This document shows positions 14,955-24,581 of a DNA stretch of 64,000 bases, in pieces. The notes beneath the pieces are model-generated. The model was given only the letters and a program-made list of their open reading frames with translations. It was not told where the DNA came from and ran no database searches. The first letter of the stretch is position 1, and each line of letters begins with the position of its first letter. This DNA comes from JBCBEX01 sp038528235 (GTDB lineage: Bacteria; Bacteroidota; Rhodothermia; Rhodothermales; Rubricoccaceae), in NCBI GenBank assembly GCA_038528235.1, contig JBCBEX010000007.1:1-64000 (forward strand), read 5' to 3'. A program made the translations under genes and the position numbers.

Positions 14955-17900
14955 CTAGGCGTCGGCGTCAGCGAGCACGCGCTGCAGAGCAATGGTGATG
15001 GGGGTGCCGTCGATGGCTTCGCGCTCTGCGAACGTTTCGACCGTTTCACCCTCGGGCTGCTCGGAGGCGTGCAACGTGACGGCCAAGGTCTCGTTCCGGA
15101 TCGTTGCCGCATGTGCAGCCAGCGCGTCGGTGAGGAACGTTTCGGCGGCATAGGTGATGGCGATACGGTCGGTGACGTCGAAATCGGCGCGCTTCCGGAG
15201 GGTTTGGACGCGGTTGACAAACTCACGGGCATAGCCTTCGGCACGCAGCGAGTCTGTGATCGAAGGATCGAGAGCGACCACGACGCTCGTCACCTCGCCA
15301 TTCGGGTGCATCACGGCGTCTTGCCCCACGAGTTGGCCGTCGAGCCCTTCGCTCTGCACGTCGATGTCCCCCTCGCCAAAGGTGACAGCGTCACCATCGA
15401 GGTCGAGCGTGAGGGTGCCCGTTTGCTCGTAGGCAACGATGTCGTCCGTGGTGAGCGAGCGGATGGCCTGGTTGGCCGCCTTCATCTGCTTGCCGAGGCG
15501 ACGGCCAAGCGCCTTGAAGTTGGGCTTGGCCGTCTTCTGGACGAGGCCACTGTCGGCCGCGATGCCTTCGACGGTCTTAACGTTCACCTCCTTACGCACG
15601 ATGGCGGCGACGGCGGCAAGCGCCACCTCATCGACACCCGCATTGCCCGTCACCACGCTGAGCGTACCGAGCGGCTGCCGCACGTTGAGCTGCGCTTCGT
15701 TGCGCAGGGCCAGCGCCGTGGACGCAACCGACCGCGCGACGGCCATGCGGTACTCCAACGATTCGTCGCGCTCGGCCTCCACCACCTGCGGGAAGTCGGT
15801 AAGGTGCACCGACGCCGGGAGGTCGTCGCGTCCCGTGGCGAGGTTGCCAAAGAGCCACTCGCTGTAGAACGGCGCAAGTGGCGCCATGAGTTGCGCGACC
15901 GTGAGCAGGCACTCGTAGAGCGTCTCGTACGCGGCCTGCTTATCAGGTCCCAGGTCGGAGGTCTCAGGTCTAGGGTCATTCTGGTTCCGACCATCGACGT
16001 GCGACTCGTGGCCTGCGACCTTATTCCAGTAGCGCCGTCGGCCGCGGCGGACGTACCAGTTCGAGAGGTCGTCTACAAACGTCTCAATGGCGCGGGCGGC
16101 CTTTGTAGGGTGGTAGCCGTCGTACGCCCCCGTCGTCTCCGCGATGGTCGTCTGAAGCCGGCTCAGCACCCAGCGGTCGAGTTCGGCGCGGTTCACGACC
16201 GGCATGCGAGCCGACGCGTCGTAGCTGAACCCGTCGATGTTGGCGTAGGTGGCGAAGAAGCTATAGGTGTTCGTGAGCGTGCCGAAGAGCTTGCGGCGCG
16301 TTTCGAGGACGCGGGCGTCGTCGTAGCGGAGGCTCTCCCACGGCGGGCTCGCGGCCATGAGCGTCCAGCGCACGGGGTCTGCCCCGTGCTCGGCAATCGT
16401 CGCGAACGGGTCGACGGCGTTGCCCTTCGACTTCGACATCTTCTGCCCCTCCGCATCGAGGACGAGACCGTTCACGACGACGTTCTCATAGGCGACCGAC
16501 TCCTGCGTGAGCGCGGCGATGGCGTGGAGCGTGTAGAACCACCCACGCGTCTGGTCGACGCCCTCGGCGATGAAGTCGGCGGGGAAGTTGGCCTTGAACT
16601 GCGCGACGATCTCGGGGTCCTGCTCGTCGTCGGGGACCGAGGCGAGGTAGTGCCACTGCGCGTACGGCATCGCGCCGGAGTCGAACCACACGTCGAGGAG
16701 GTCGGGGACGCGGCGCATCGTCCCGCCGTTGCCGTCGGGCCATGTGATTGCATCGACGTAGGGACGGTGGAGGTCGACCTCGCCCGTCTCGGGATTGATG
16801 GCCTCGTCGGGGAACGCGCCGCCGCACTTCGCCCGCAGGTCAGCGATGGTACCGATGACCTCCACGTGGTCGGGGTCGCGGTCGCTCACCCAGATCGGGA
16901 GCGGCGTCGCCCAGTAGCGCATCCGGCTGATCGCCCAGTCCACATTCCCATCCAGCCACGCGCCGAAGCGGCCCGTGCCGATCCCCTCAGGCTGCCAGTT
17001 GATCGTGTTGTTGAGCGCCACGAGCCGGTCTTTGATCGCGGTCGTGCGGATGAACCACGAGTCGACCGGGTACGACATGAGCGGCGTGCCCTTGCGCCAG
17101 TCGTGCGGGTAGTTGTGGAGGTAGGTCTGGTGCTTCAGAAGCAGCCCGCGCTGGCGGAGGTCGCGGCTGATCGCCTTGTCGGCGTCCTTGAACCACTGCC
17201 CTTCGATAAAGGGATAGGTGCCGTCGAACGTCCCATCCGCTCGGACTGGATTGAACATCGGCAGGCCTTCCTTCTGCCCGATCAGGAAGTCGTCCGCGCC
17301 AAAGGCCGGGGCCATGTGGACGATGCCGGTCCCATCTTCCGTCGAGACGAAGTCCGCGGCAACGACCTTCCAGGCAGCATCAGCGCCATGCAGGTCTTCG
17401 AACGCGGGGAACACCGGCTCATAGCGCGTGCCGACGAGTTCGGCGCCGGTCATCTGGTCTACGATCTCGACGGCCTTGTCGTCAAGCACCTTGCCGAGCA
17501 GCGCGGTGGCGAGGATGACATATTCGGTGTCGCCCGCCTCGTTGGTGCGTTTGACCTTCGCGTAGTCGATGGTCGGCCCAACCGCCAGTCCAGCGTTCGA
17601 GGGCAGTGTCCAGGGTGTCGTCGTCCAGGCTAGGAAATAGGTATCGTCCTCGCCGCGCAGCGGGAATTTGATCGTGACGCTCGGATCCTGGACCTCTTTG
17701 TAGCCGAGCGACACCTCGTGACTCGAGAGGACGGTGCCCGAGCCGGGGCTGTACCACTGGATCTTGTGCCCGCGATACAGCAGCGGTTCGCCGTCCGGGC
17801 CGGGAGTGTCGCTGATCTTCCTAAGGAGCGACCACACCGACTCGATGTAGTCGTTCTCGAAGGTGACATACGGATGGTCGAGATCGACCCAGTAGCCCAT

Positions 17901-18308
17901 GCGCTGGGTGAGCGTGTCCCACAGGTCTTTGTAGCGCAGCACCGACTCGCGACACGCGCGGTTGTACTCAGCGACGCCGTAGGATTCGATCTGGTCGCGG
18001 CCCTGGAGGCCTAACTCTTTCTCGACTTCGATCTCGACGGGCAGGCCGTGCGTGTCCCAGCCAGCCTTGCGGTCCACGCGGAAGCCCTGCATCGTCTTGT
18101 AGCGGCAAAACAGGTCCTTGATGGTGCGCGCCATCACGTGGTGAATGCCCGGCTTCCCGTTGGCCGTCGGCGGCCCCTCGTAGAAGACGAAGTGCGGTGC
18201 GCCGTCCCGGATGGCGAGGCTCTGCTCGAAGATCTGCTCCGCCTGCCACTTGGCGAGGACCTCTTCCTCGGACGCGGGGTGCGCAAAGCCTTTGGGATCG
18301 GGATACAT
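14955..18308 (-). CDS. ileS: Isoleucyl-tRNA synthetase
   Basis: Charges tRNA-Ile with isoleucine and edits valine. It has 1117 residues from ATG 18308, chosen because the conserved N-terminus (ASEEEVLAKW) starts there; the longer open frame upstream is not conserved and contains a terminator. The HIGH-type motif is GIHH (54-57) in GPPTANGKPGIHH, and the KMSKS motif is at 623-627 in GQKMSKSKGN. The CP1 editing domain lies between them. An anticodon-binding domain and long C-terminal region follow. The length and motifs fit the long (type 2-like) IleRS found in many Bacteroidota. It ends 3 bp before the DksA-like gene. Confidence 0.96.
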   Translation of the reverse strand: MYPDPKGFAHPASEEEVLAKWQAEQIFEQSLAIRDGAPHFVFYEGPPTANGKPGIHHVMARTIKDLFCRYKTMQGFRVDRKAGWDTHGLPVEIEVEKELGLQGRDQIESYGVAEYNRACRESVLRYKDLWDTLTQRMGYWVDLDHPYVTFENDYIESVWSLLRKISDTPGPDGEPLLYRGHKIQWYSPGSGTVLSSHEVSLGYKEVQDPSVTIKFPLRGEDDTYFLAWTTTPWTLPSNAGLAVGPTIDYAKVKRTNEAGDTEYVILATALLGKVLDDKAVEIVDQMTGAELVGTRYEPVFPAFEDLHGADAAWKVVAADFVSTEDGTGIVHMAPAFGADDFLIGQKEGLPMFNPVRADGTFDGTYPFIEGQWFKDADKAISRDLRQRGLLLKHQTYLHNYPHDWRKGTPLMSYPVDSWFIRTTAIKDRLVALNNTINWQPEGIGTGRFGAWLDGNVDWAISRMRYWATPLPIWVSDRDPDHVEVIGTIADLRAKCGGAFPDEAINPETGEVDLHRPYVDAITWPDGNGGTMRRVPDLLDVWFDSGAMPYAQWHYLASVPDDEQDPEIVAQFKANFPADFIAEGVDQTRGWFYTLHAIAALTQESVAYENVVVNGLVLDAEGQKMSKSKGNAVDPFATIAEHGADPVRWTLMAASPPWESLRYDDARVLETRRKLFGTLTNTYSFFATYANIDGFSYDASARMPVVNRAELDRWVLSRLQTTIAETTGAYDGYHPTKAARAIETFVDDLSNWYVRRGRRRYWNKVAGHESHVDGRNQNDPRPETSDLGPDKQAAYETLYECLLTVAQLMAPLAPFYSEWLFGNLATGRDDLPASVHLTDFPQVVEAERDESLEYRMAVARSVASTALALRNEAQLNVRQPLGTLSVVTGNAGVDEVALAAVAAIVRKEVNVKTVEGIAADSGLVQKTAKPNFKALGRRLGKQMKAANQAIRSLTTDDIVAYEQTGTLTLDLDGDAVTFGEGDIDVQSEGLDGQLVGQDAVMHPNGEVTSVVVALDPSITDSLRAEGYAREFVNRVQTLRKRADFDVTDRIAITYAAETFLTDALAAHAATIRNETLAVTLHASEQPEGETVETFAEREAIDGTPITIALQRVLADADA

Positions 18309-19521
18309 CGTGGGTGGAGCCAGCGGAAAAACGTCGGACAGAAATAGATCTGCAAGATACGTTGATTCCTGCCCGTACTCGCTTCCACCGAGGTCCTTCC
18401 GCGCCGGCCGAACATAGAAAAGCCCACGCCGAGGCGCGGGCTCTTCCAACGTTTCCTTGAACGGTGGCACCGTCTCTGCAGTCTTCTCGAACACGACCGA
18501 TCCGACGACAAGCCGTATCGGCTTGGGAGTTCGCGTAGCCGCGCAGCGTCGCTGCGTGCTACATCCCGCGCCGAAACGCCGCCATCGAGGCCGCTTCGTT
18601 CGTTCTGCCTTCGGGTGCCGACGCTCGCTGCCCGACAGCCGCCGAGCAGAGTGATCGTGCCTCCGCTCGCCCGCGTTCGTATCACCGGAGTGCCACAAGC
18701 GCAGTTCGAGTTGAGACGTTGCTCACCGTCTCGCTAGCCGCGCAACGCGCAGCCCTTGCGAGGCTGGGTAAGCCCTCACGCAACCGCTCAAATCCGAAGT
18801 CGAGCCCAGCATTCCAGCAGAGACCCACACGTAGTTGGTTCTCGCCGTGTCTGCTCGGGGAAGCACACCCTGGTACTTCTGCAAGGCTCTTTGGCCCTCA
18901 CTTCCTGAGCCTTGCGGCTCTTTGGGAGTTCGGCACAGTGGAGCGTCGCACAGCAGCGCAGGTTAGTGCGCGGTGTCGCTGGATGCACAGGGCATCCACT
19001 CGCAGGGATCCAGCATGTCGCTTTGTTTCTCGATGGTTCAAGGGAGGATGCGCCGGAGCCGACGAAGAGCGCCGCGTCCGATTTGCATCGGCTGCGAGCC
19101 TTCAGGCACCACCGCACCAAACCCAGGGAGATGCTCGCGTGCCGGGCCGGGAGTCGATCCGGCACAAGCCAAGCATCAATCGGAAGCATCTGTGCGCACG
19201 TCGGCTTCGCCGCCCCTCCTGAGAGAGAAAGCTGGACCGGCCTGCGCTACCAGACGTAAGCGTTTTGGAGCGTACAACCGTGTCAAGGAACGTCGCCGCC
19301 GCTGACACTCTCGCGAGCGCTAGAAGCAGCATGAGTGAAGGAACAAAGAAGGCCGGACACGTGCAAGCGGTTTTTGTCCAACTTACCCCCATGTTATCAA
19401 CGCAGTATCCACTGTTTAAACATATACATGCGGTAAGGTTTTTCACTTGGCATCTAATCCATAACGGATCTCATTGCGCTCTTGCTCCTCCGTCATTTCA
19501 TTCACACCCTTTCAATAACAG
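18309..19521. other. 1.2 kb gap between ileS and the DUF427 gene
   Basis: No protein gene with conserved character was seen on either strand. It holds a minus-strand terminator (18417-18442), an imperfect tRNA T-arm-like hairpin (about 19140-19165), and an AT-rich block (about 19370-19510) that contrasts with the surrounding 64-65% GC. The block probably contains the promoter of the DUF427 gene. Confidence 0.5.
18417..18442 (-). terminator. Terminator-like hairpin in the ileS leader
   Basis: On the minus strand AGCCCGCG-CCTCGG-CGTGGGCT (8 pairs, one G-T) is followed by TTTTCT. It lies 109 bp upstream of the ileS start, and no minus-strand gene precedes it for over 1 kb. It may be an attenuator in the ileS leader or the end of an unseen small RNA. 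No T-box specifier or T-box consensus (GGGTGG..ACCGCG) was found. Confidence 0.55.
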
Positions 19522-20025
19522 ATGTACAACCGCCCTCAACCTGAGCGCCCGGCTCCAGGCCAAGAGTCTGTGTGGGACTATCCGCGCCCGCCTCTCCTCG
19601 AACCCACACCGAAGCGTATCCGCATCGAACACCGCGGCGTGGTCATCGCCGAGACAACCCGCGCGCTGCGGCTCCTCGAGACCAGCCACCCGCCGACCTA
19701 CTACCTCCCCCCTGACGATCTCTGCACTGATCTCCTTCGACTGACTTCGAAGACGTCGGGCTGCGAGTGGAAAGGCCGTGCGGTGTACTTCGACCTGGTG
19801 ATGCCCGACGGCGAAGTCGTCCCAGAGGTTGCCTGGGCCTATCCGTCCCCTACCGCTCGCTTCGCCGCGCTTGAAGACCACCTGGCCTTCTACGCCGCAC
19901 CCTTGGATGGCTGCTTCGTCGATGGCGAGCGCGTGACGCCTCAGCCTGGAGGGTTCTACGGCGGCTGGGTTACGTCGGACCTCGCGGGACCGTTCAAGGG
20001 CATTCCGGGCAGTTGGGGCTGGTGA
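19522..20025 (+). CDS. DUF427 domain protein
   Basis: A 167-residue soluble protein. It shows the DUF427 pattern: a RGVVIAETTRALRLLETSHPPTYYLP-type first half with the conserved Pro-x-x-Tyr-Tyr-x-Pro, and a CEWKGRAVYFDL strand containing the conserved C-x-W-K-G. The C-terminal WAYPSPT...A...HLAFY block follows. A second, shorter motif GGFYGGWVTSDLAGPFKG closes the protein. Function of the family is unknown; members are small single-domain proteins. The start ATG follows an AT-rich leader. A GC-rich hairpin (CCGCCC/GGGCGG) lies just after the stop. Confidence 0.9.
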   Translation: MYNRPQPERPAPGQESVWDYPRPPLLEPTPKRIRIEHRGVVIAETTRALRLLETSHPPTYYLPPDDLCTDLLRLTSKTSGCEWKGRAVYFDLVMPDGEVVPEVAWAYPSPTARFAALEDHLAFYAAPLDGCFVDGERVTPQPGGFYGGWVTSDLAGPFKGIPGSWGW

Positions 20026-20106
20026 TACCGCCCGAGGGCTGGGCGGATACGCGGCGCTCCTCAATGCACTGCTCGCAACGCGCATGCCCGTCTGCGGTAA
20101 GTTGAA

Positions 20107-20143
20107 GGCCTGTCTAAGCAAGGCCTGTCTAAGCAAGGCTTGT
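20107..20143 (+). repeat. Short tandem repeat upstream of glpK
   Basis: The 15-bp unit GGCCTGTCTAAGCAA occurs twice in tandem, followed by a partial third copy (GGCTTGTC), ending about 5 bp before the glpK start codon. Copy-number change here would alter the spacing of the ribosome entry region. Confidence 0.7.
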
Positions 20144-20148
20144 CCCCC

Positions 20149-21657
20149 ATGCCGTACCTCCTCGCGCTCGACCAGGGCACCACGTCGTCCCGGGCCATCG
20201 TTTTTGACCAAGCTGGCCGGATCAGAGCAGTAGCTCAGAAAGAGTTCACCCAGCATTTTCCCCAGCCAGGATGGGTCGAGCACGATCCGCAGGAAATCTG
20301 GTCGTCACAGGTCGGGGTCGCTTCGGAGGCGATCACGCGCGCTGGGCTGCGGCCTCGTGACTTCGCTGCGATCGGCATCACGAACCAGCGCGAGACGACC
20401 CTGATCTGGGACCGCGCGACAGGCGAGCCGATCCACCCGGCCATCGTCTGGCAAGACCGGCGCACGGCGGCCTTCTGCGACCAGTTGAAAGCCGACGGCC
20501 ACGCGGACACGTTCCGCGCGAAGACCGGCCTGGTCATCGACAGCTATTTCTCGGGCACGAAGGTCCGGTGGCTCCTCGACCACGTTGAAGGTGCCCGGGA
20601 ACGTGCGGAAGCGGGTGCGCTTGCGTTTGGGACCATCGACAGCTGGCTCGTCTGGAATCTGACGGGCGGCACGGCGCAGAAGGGTGCGCGCCACCTCACC
20701 GACGTCACCAATGCCAGCCGTACGCTTCTCTTCAACATCCACACTGGCGACTGGGACGACGACCTCCTCGACCTGCTCGGCATTCCGCGGGCGCTGCTGC
20801 CGGAGGTACGCTCGTCGTCGGAGGTGTACGGCTCGACAGCCGATGGCCTGTTTTCGGCAGCCATCCCCATCGCCGGCATCGCAGGCGACCAGCAGGCGGC
20901 GACGTTCGGCCAGCGGTGCACGCAGCCCGGCATGGCAAAGAACACCTACGGCACCGGCTGTTTCATGCTCATGCACACCGGCACCGAGGCCGTCCCGTCG
21001 GAGAACAACCTCCTCACGACGGTCGCCTGGAAGCTGGGCGACGCGCCGATGGAATATGCCCTTGAAGGCTCGGTTTTCATCGCCGGAGCTGTGGTGCAGT
21101 GGCTCCGCGACGGCCTCGAACTGATCCGAGACGCCGCCGAAGTCGAAGCCCTCGCCCTCTCGGTGGACGACAACGGCGGCGTCTACCTGGTCCCCGCCTT
21201 CGCCGGGCTCGGCGCGCCCCACTGGGACCAGTACGCCCGCGGCACGCTCGTCGGCATGACGCGTGGGACCACCAAGGGCCATATCGCCCGCGCAGCACTC
21301 GAAGGCGTCGCCTACCAAGTCGCCGACGTACTCGACGCGATGCAGAAAGACGCCGGGCTCGCCATCCAGGAGTTGCGCGTGGACGGTGGCGCGGCGGCGA
21401 ACAACCTCCTCATGCAGTTCCAGTCGGACATCCTACAGGCGCCTATCGTGCGCCCCGCCGTGACCGAGACGACCGCGCTGGGGGCGGCGTACCTCGCTGG
21501 GCTCGCCGTCGGACTCTGGGACGATCCGTCTGAGATCGACCAGCAGTGGCAGGCTGACCGCCGATTCGCGCCAGAGCGCGACGCCGACACCGTCGACCAC
21601 CTGCGCGGAGGCTGGACCCGCGCCCTCGACCGCGCCCGCGGCTGGGCAGAAGAGTGA
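20149..21657 (+). CDS. glpK: Glycerol kinase
   Basis: A 502-residue FGGY-family kinase that converts glycerol to sn-glycerol 3-phosphate with ATP. The N-terminal phosphate-binding loop is DQGTTSSRAI (8-17), the substrate motif QTRE-type GITNQRETT is present, and IVWQDRRT is the FGGY signature region. The C-terminal ATPase motif is GAAYLAGLA. ATG 20149 gives the canonical N-terminus MPYLLALDQGTTS; a TTG three codons upstream is less likely. glpD follows 87 bp downstream on the same strand, so the pair forms a glycerol catabolic unit. No glpF facilitator gene is seen nearby. Confidence 0.97.
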   Translation: MPYLLALDQGTTSSRAIVFDQAGRIRAVAQKEFTQHFPQPGWVEHDPQEIWSSQVGVASEAITRAGLRPRDFAAIGITNQRETTLIWDRATGEPIHPAIVWQDRRTAAFCDQLKADGHADTFRAKTGLVIDSYFSGTKVRWLLDHVEGARERAEAGALAFGTIDSWLVWNLTGGTAQKGARHLTDVTNASRTLLFNIHTGDWDDDLLDLLGIPRALLPEVRSSSEVYGSTADGLFSAAIPIAGIAGDQQAATFGQRCTQPGMAKNTYGTGCFMLMHTGTEAVPSENNLLTTVAWKLGDAPMEYALEGSVFIAGAVVQWLRDGLELIRDAAEVEALALSVDDNGGVYLVPAFAGLGAPHWDQYARGTLVGMTRGTTKGHIARAALEGVAYQVADVLDAMQKDAGLAIQELRVDGGAAANNLLMQFQSDILQAPIVRPAVTETTALGAAYLAGLAVGLWDDPSEIDQQWQADRRFAPERDADTVDHLRGGWTRALDRARGWAEE

Positions 21658-21744
21658 CAAGCACGCGCGTTGGGGCATCAGGCCAGTCAAGTATCCCATT
21701 TCTCTAGCGCTCACCCGCGTCCCTTCCCTACACCTCGCTCTGCT

Positions 21745-23373
21745 ATGAATCGCGACACGATGCTCTCCGCGCTGCACAGCGCAACGTCCAGTCCTGACGG
21801 TGGTCCACCCTGGGACTTCGTGATTGTCGGCGGCGGCGCAACGGGGCTCGGCTGCGCTATCGACGCGGCGGCACGGGGCTTCCGGACACTGCTGCTGGAG
21901 CGCCATGACTTCGCCAAGGGCACATCGAGCCGCTCCACGAAGCTCGTCCACGGCGGTGTGCGCTACCTCCAGCAGGGCAACGTCTCGCTCGTTCTCGAAG
22001 CGCTCAAGGAGCGCGGGCTCCTACTCAAAAACGCGCCCCACCTCGTCCACGACCTCCCGTTCATCGTCCCGAATTATGCCTGGTGGGAAGGCCCGTTCTA
22101 CGGTGTCGGGATGAAGGTCTATGACCTTCTCGCGGGACGCTCGGGCTTCGGCCGCTCCAAGATGCTCTCGAAGGAGAAGACGCTCGACGCCATCCCCACG
22201 CTGGAGCCCGAGGGCCTCGACGGCGGCGTGCTCTACTACGACGGCCAGTTCGACGACGCGCGCCTCGCGATCAATATGGCGCAGACGGCGGCCGAGCAAG
22301 GCGGCGTACTGCTGAACTACATGGAAGTGACAGGCCTCCTAAAGAATGACGGCGAGGTTGCGGGTGTCATGGCGCGCGATGTGGAGACGGGCGACCTCTA
22401 CGAGATTCGCGCCCGCGTCGTCATCAACGCGACGGGGGTGTGGACGGACCGGGTGCGGCAAATGGACAACGACGCCATCAAGCCGATGGTGACGGCAAGC
22501 CAAGGCATCCACATCGTCCTCGACAAGGAGTTTCTCCCGGGCGATACCGCGATCATGGTGCCCAAGACAGACGATGGCCGCGTGCTCTTCGCGATTCCGT
22601 GGAACGACTCCGTCGTCGTCGGAACGACCGATACGCCGGTGCCACAGGCTGACGAAGAGCCGCGTCCAATGGCGGAGGAGCTTGACTTCGTGATCCGCCA
22701 CGCCGCCCGGTACCTCACCAAAGACCCGACCATCGCCGACGTGCGGAGTGCGTTTGCGGGACTGCGTCCGCTCGTAGGCGACCCCGACGACGAAGGCGGC
22801 ACGGCGGCGCTCTCGCGCGACCACACGCTCCACATCGCCCCGAGCGGGCTCGTGACCATCACCGGCGGCAAGTGGACGACGTACCGTAAGATGGCCGAAG
22901 ACACCATCGATCAGGCCGCGACGCTGGCTGGTCTGCCCGACCGCCCCTCGCCGACGAAGATGCTCGGCATTCACGGCGCACACGCCAACGCCCAAGCCTT
23001 CGGTGACCTCAAGAACTACGGCTCCGACGCGCCCGGCATCCAAGCCCTTGCCCGCGAGGACGCGTCGCTCGGCGAACCGCTGCATGAGCGTCGCCGGACC
23101 ATCGCGGCGCAAGTAGTCTGGGCAGCGCGCTATGAAATGGCGCGCACCGTTGAAGATGTGCTCAGCCGCCGCACCCGCGAGCTGCTCCTCGACGCGCAGG
23201 CGAGCATCGAGATGGCACCACGGGTGGCAGCGCTGCTCGCGGACGAACTCGGCGGCCCCGAAAACGGCTATGACGAGGCGTGGCAAGCCGCTCAAGTGGA
23301 GGCCTACGGAGCGCTTGCGCGCGATTACCTGATCGTCGGCGGGACCCTACAGGTGGGCGCGGGCGACGCGTAA
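21745..23373 (+). CDS. glpD: Aerobic glycerol-3-phosphate dehydrogenase
   Basis: A 542-residue FAD enzyme at the inner face of the cytoplasmic membrane. It oxidises glycerol 3-phosphate to dihydroxyacetone phosphate and passes electrons to quinone. The FAD-binding Rossmann motif is VIVGGGATGLGCAIDAA near residue 30. Also present are the DFAKGTSSRSTKLVHGGVRYL signature and the C-terminal alpha-glycerophosphate oxidase domain (about 400-530). ATG 21745 starts the protein 25 codons inside the longest open frame and fits the family N-terminus. It works directly after GlpK. Confidence 0.96.
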   Translation: MNRDTMLSALHSATSSPDGGPPWDFVIVGGGATGLGCAIDAAARGFRTLLLERHDFAKGTSSRSTKLVHGGVRYLQQGNVSLVLEALKERGLLLKNAPHLVHDLPFIVPNYAWWEGPFYGVGMKVYDLLAGRSGFGRSKMLSKEKTLDAIPTLEPEGLDGGVLYYDGQFDDARLAINMAQTAAEQGGVLLNYMEVTGLLKNDGEVAGVMARDVETGDLYEIRARVVINATGVWTDRVRQMDNDAIKPMVTASQGIHIVLDKEFLPGDTAIMVPKTDDGRVLFAIPWNDSVVVGTTDTPVPQADEEPRPMAEELDFVIRHAARYLTKDPTIADVRSAFAGLRPLVGDPDDEGGTAALSRDHTLHIAPSGLVTITGGKWTTYRKMAEDTIDQAATLAGLPDRPSPTKMLGIHGAHANAQAFGDLKNYGSDAPGIQALAREDASLGEPLHERRRTIAAQVVWAARYEMARTVEDVLSRRTRELLLDAQASIEMAPRVAALLADELGGPENGYDEAWQAAQVEAYGALARDYLIVGGTLQVGAGDA

Positions 23374-23500
23374 AACTTCACACCTCTGACGCAGAACCAA
23401 CGGGAAATCGCCAGGTCCAACGGCGCGATTTCGGTGATCGGGGCCTTTCGATTCCTGACACCGCTTCGTTTCCCGAACCTGCCCCACAGGGGCTTCTGCG

Positions 23501-23926
23501 ATGAGCAACGCTCGCTCTGACTACGCCGGTTTCTCCAACAGCTTCGCGGGCGAGGACATCCTGCCGCTGCGTGCTGCGCCGACCGTCTCACGCTCGCAGT
23601 GGACCAACGTGGCCCTTCGCAAGCTCGGCGATGGGTTTGCGCTCGTCCAGGACCCTACCGGCAAGCGGTTCACGTTCTACCAACCCGGCTACCCCACGCA
23701 GACCTGCCCCCTGCACGCGGCGAATCACCTGCTCGGCTCCGGGATGCTCGTCGCGGTGCGCACGAGCGCACGCGGTCTCCACTACGTCCTTGCCGACGGC
23801 TCGGCGATACCCACTTTCGGTTCCAGGCACGACCTCGACGACGAGAACACTGCCGACCCGGACCATGCCCTCGATGCGGAAATTGAGGCGATGGAGGACG
23901 ACGCAGTACATGAGGAACTGGACTAA
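23501..23926 (+). CDS. Hypothetical protein
   Basis: A 141-residue protein with no signal peptide or membrane helix. I do not recognise the family. The middle (about 35-95) looks like a small beta-rich domain (FALVQDPTGKRFTFYQPGYP). It holds a CPLH motif and a HLLGSGMLVAVR strand. The C-terminus is strongly acidic (DDENTADPDHALDAEIEAMEDD...). It lies between glpD and two small secreted-protein genes, on the same strand. The frame has consistent third-position GC and a good ATG, so it is probably a real gene. Confidence 0.7.
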   Translation: MSNARSDYAGFSNSFAGEDILPLRAAPTVSRSQWTNVALRKLGDGFALVQDPTGKRFTFYQPGYPTQTCPLHAANHLLGSGMLVAVRTSARGLHYVLADGSAIPTFGSRHDLDDENTADPDHALDAEIEAMEDDAVHEELD

Positions 23927-24006
23927 CGAAACTCAGGGCGAACCTATACATTCTTCGTCCCTATACAATCCGCGTGTTCGCCTCGACCCTGAATCCCTGT
24001 TTCCTC

Positions 24007-24534
24007 ATGCGCTTCGCCTCATTCCTGCTGCTCGCGCTTCTCCTCGCACCTCTTGCGCTTGCCCAGAACAGCACCGCCGACGAGCGGGAGCGCACACGTG
24101 TACTCCGCACGTGGTCCGAGCCCGTCAAGCTCGCCAATGGTGACCGCGGGACGTACCACCACGAAGTCATTTTCGACTACGAGACGGGCGTGACCCGACA
24201 GATCGTCCGTGACGACGCGGGGGCGCTCGTCGCCGACTTTCCCATCCAGCAAATCCGCCCGACGCCTGAGGAGTTCGACGAGGCCGTAGCGATTCTGATG
24301 GCAGAGCAGGACTTCCAGGCCATCCGCGCTGCGCGCCCCTTCGAAGCAGATGGCGGCTTCATCCTGGTGCAAGATGAAGGCCAGGCCTGCGGCCCGGGCA
24401 GCCGCTGCCTCCAGATCGACCTCCTCGACGCTACGGACCGCACGCAACGGGTCCGCTACGTCGTAGTCGATCTCGTGAGCCAGACCGTCGCCTATCCCAA
24501 TTTTAACCCTGCTCGCGACGGCAACCGTTTCTAA
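24007..24534 (+). CDS. Small secreted hypothetical protein
   Basis: A 175-residue protein with a clear signal peptide (MRFASFLLLALLLAPLALA, cleaved before QNSTA). ATG 24007 was chosen because it begins the signal peptide. The mature part is beta-rich and polar, with one Cys pair (CGPGSRC near residue 130). I do not recognise a domain. The next gene encodes another secreted protein with a similar leader 47 bp downstream, suggesting co-transcription and co-export. Confidence 0.75.
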   Translation: MRFASFLLLALLLAPLALAQNSTADERERTRVLRTWSEPVKLANGDRGTYHHEVIFDYETGVTRQIVRDDAGALVADFPIQQIRPTPEEFDEAVAILMAEQDFQAIRAARPFEADGGFILVQDEGQACGPGSRCLQIDLLDATDRTQRVRYVVVDLVSQTVAYPNFNPARDGNRF

Positions 24535-24581
24535 TCGTTACATCTCGATCCTGCCGCCTCTTGCTCCGACCTTTGCGACCG

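Noticed and set aside
18309..18698. In-frame upstream extension of ileS by 130 codons.
   Set aside because: The extension is Arg-rich without conserved features, contains a terminator hairpin, and the family N-terminus fits ATG 18308.
19135..19200. A possible tRNA on the minus strand with a T arm GCCGG/CCGGC around ATCGACTC.
   Set aside because: The T loop has 8 bases with A at its first position, no anticodon arm or matching acceptor strand could be drawn.
19385..19420. DnaA-box-like words as evidence for a replication origin.
   Set aside because: Each differs from TTATCCACA at two positions, there are only two, and no dnaA/dnaN or partition gene is nearby.
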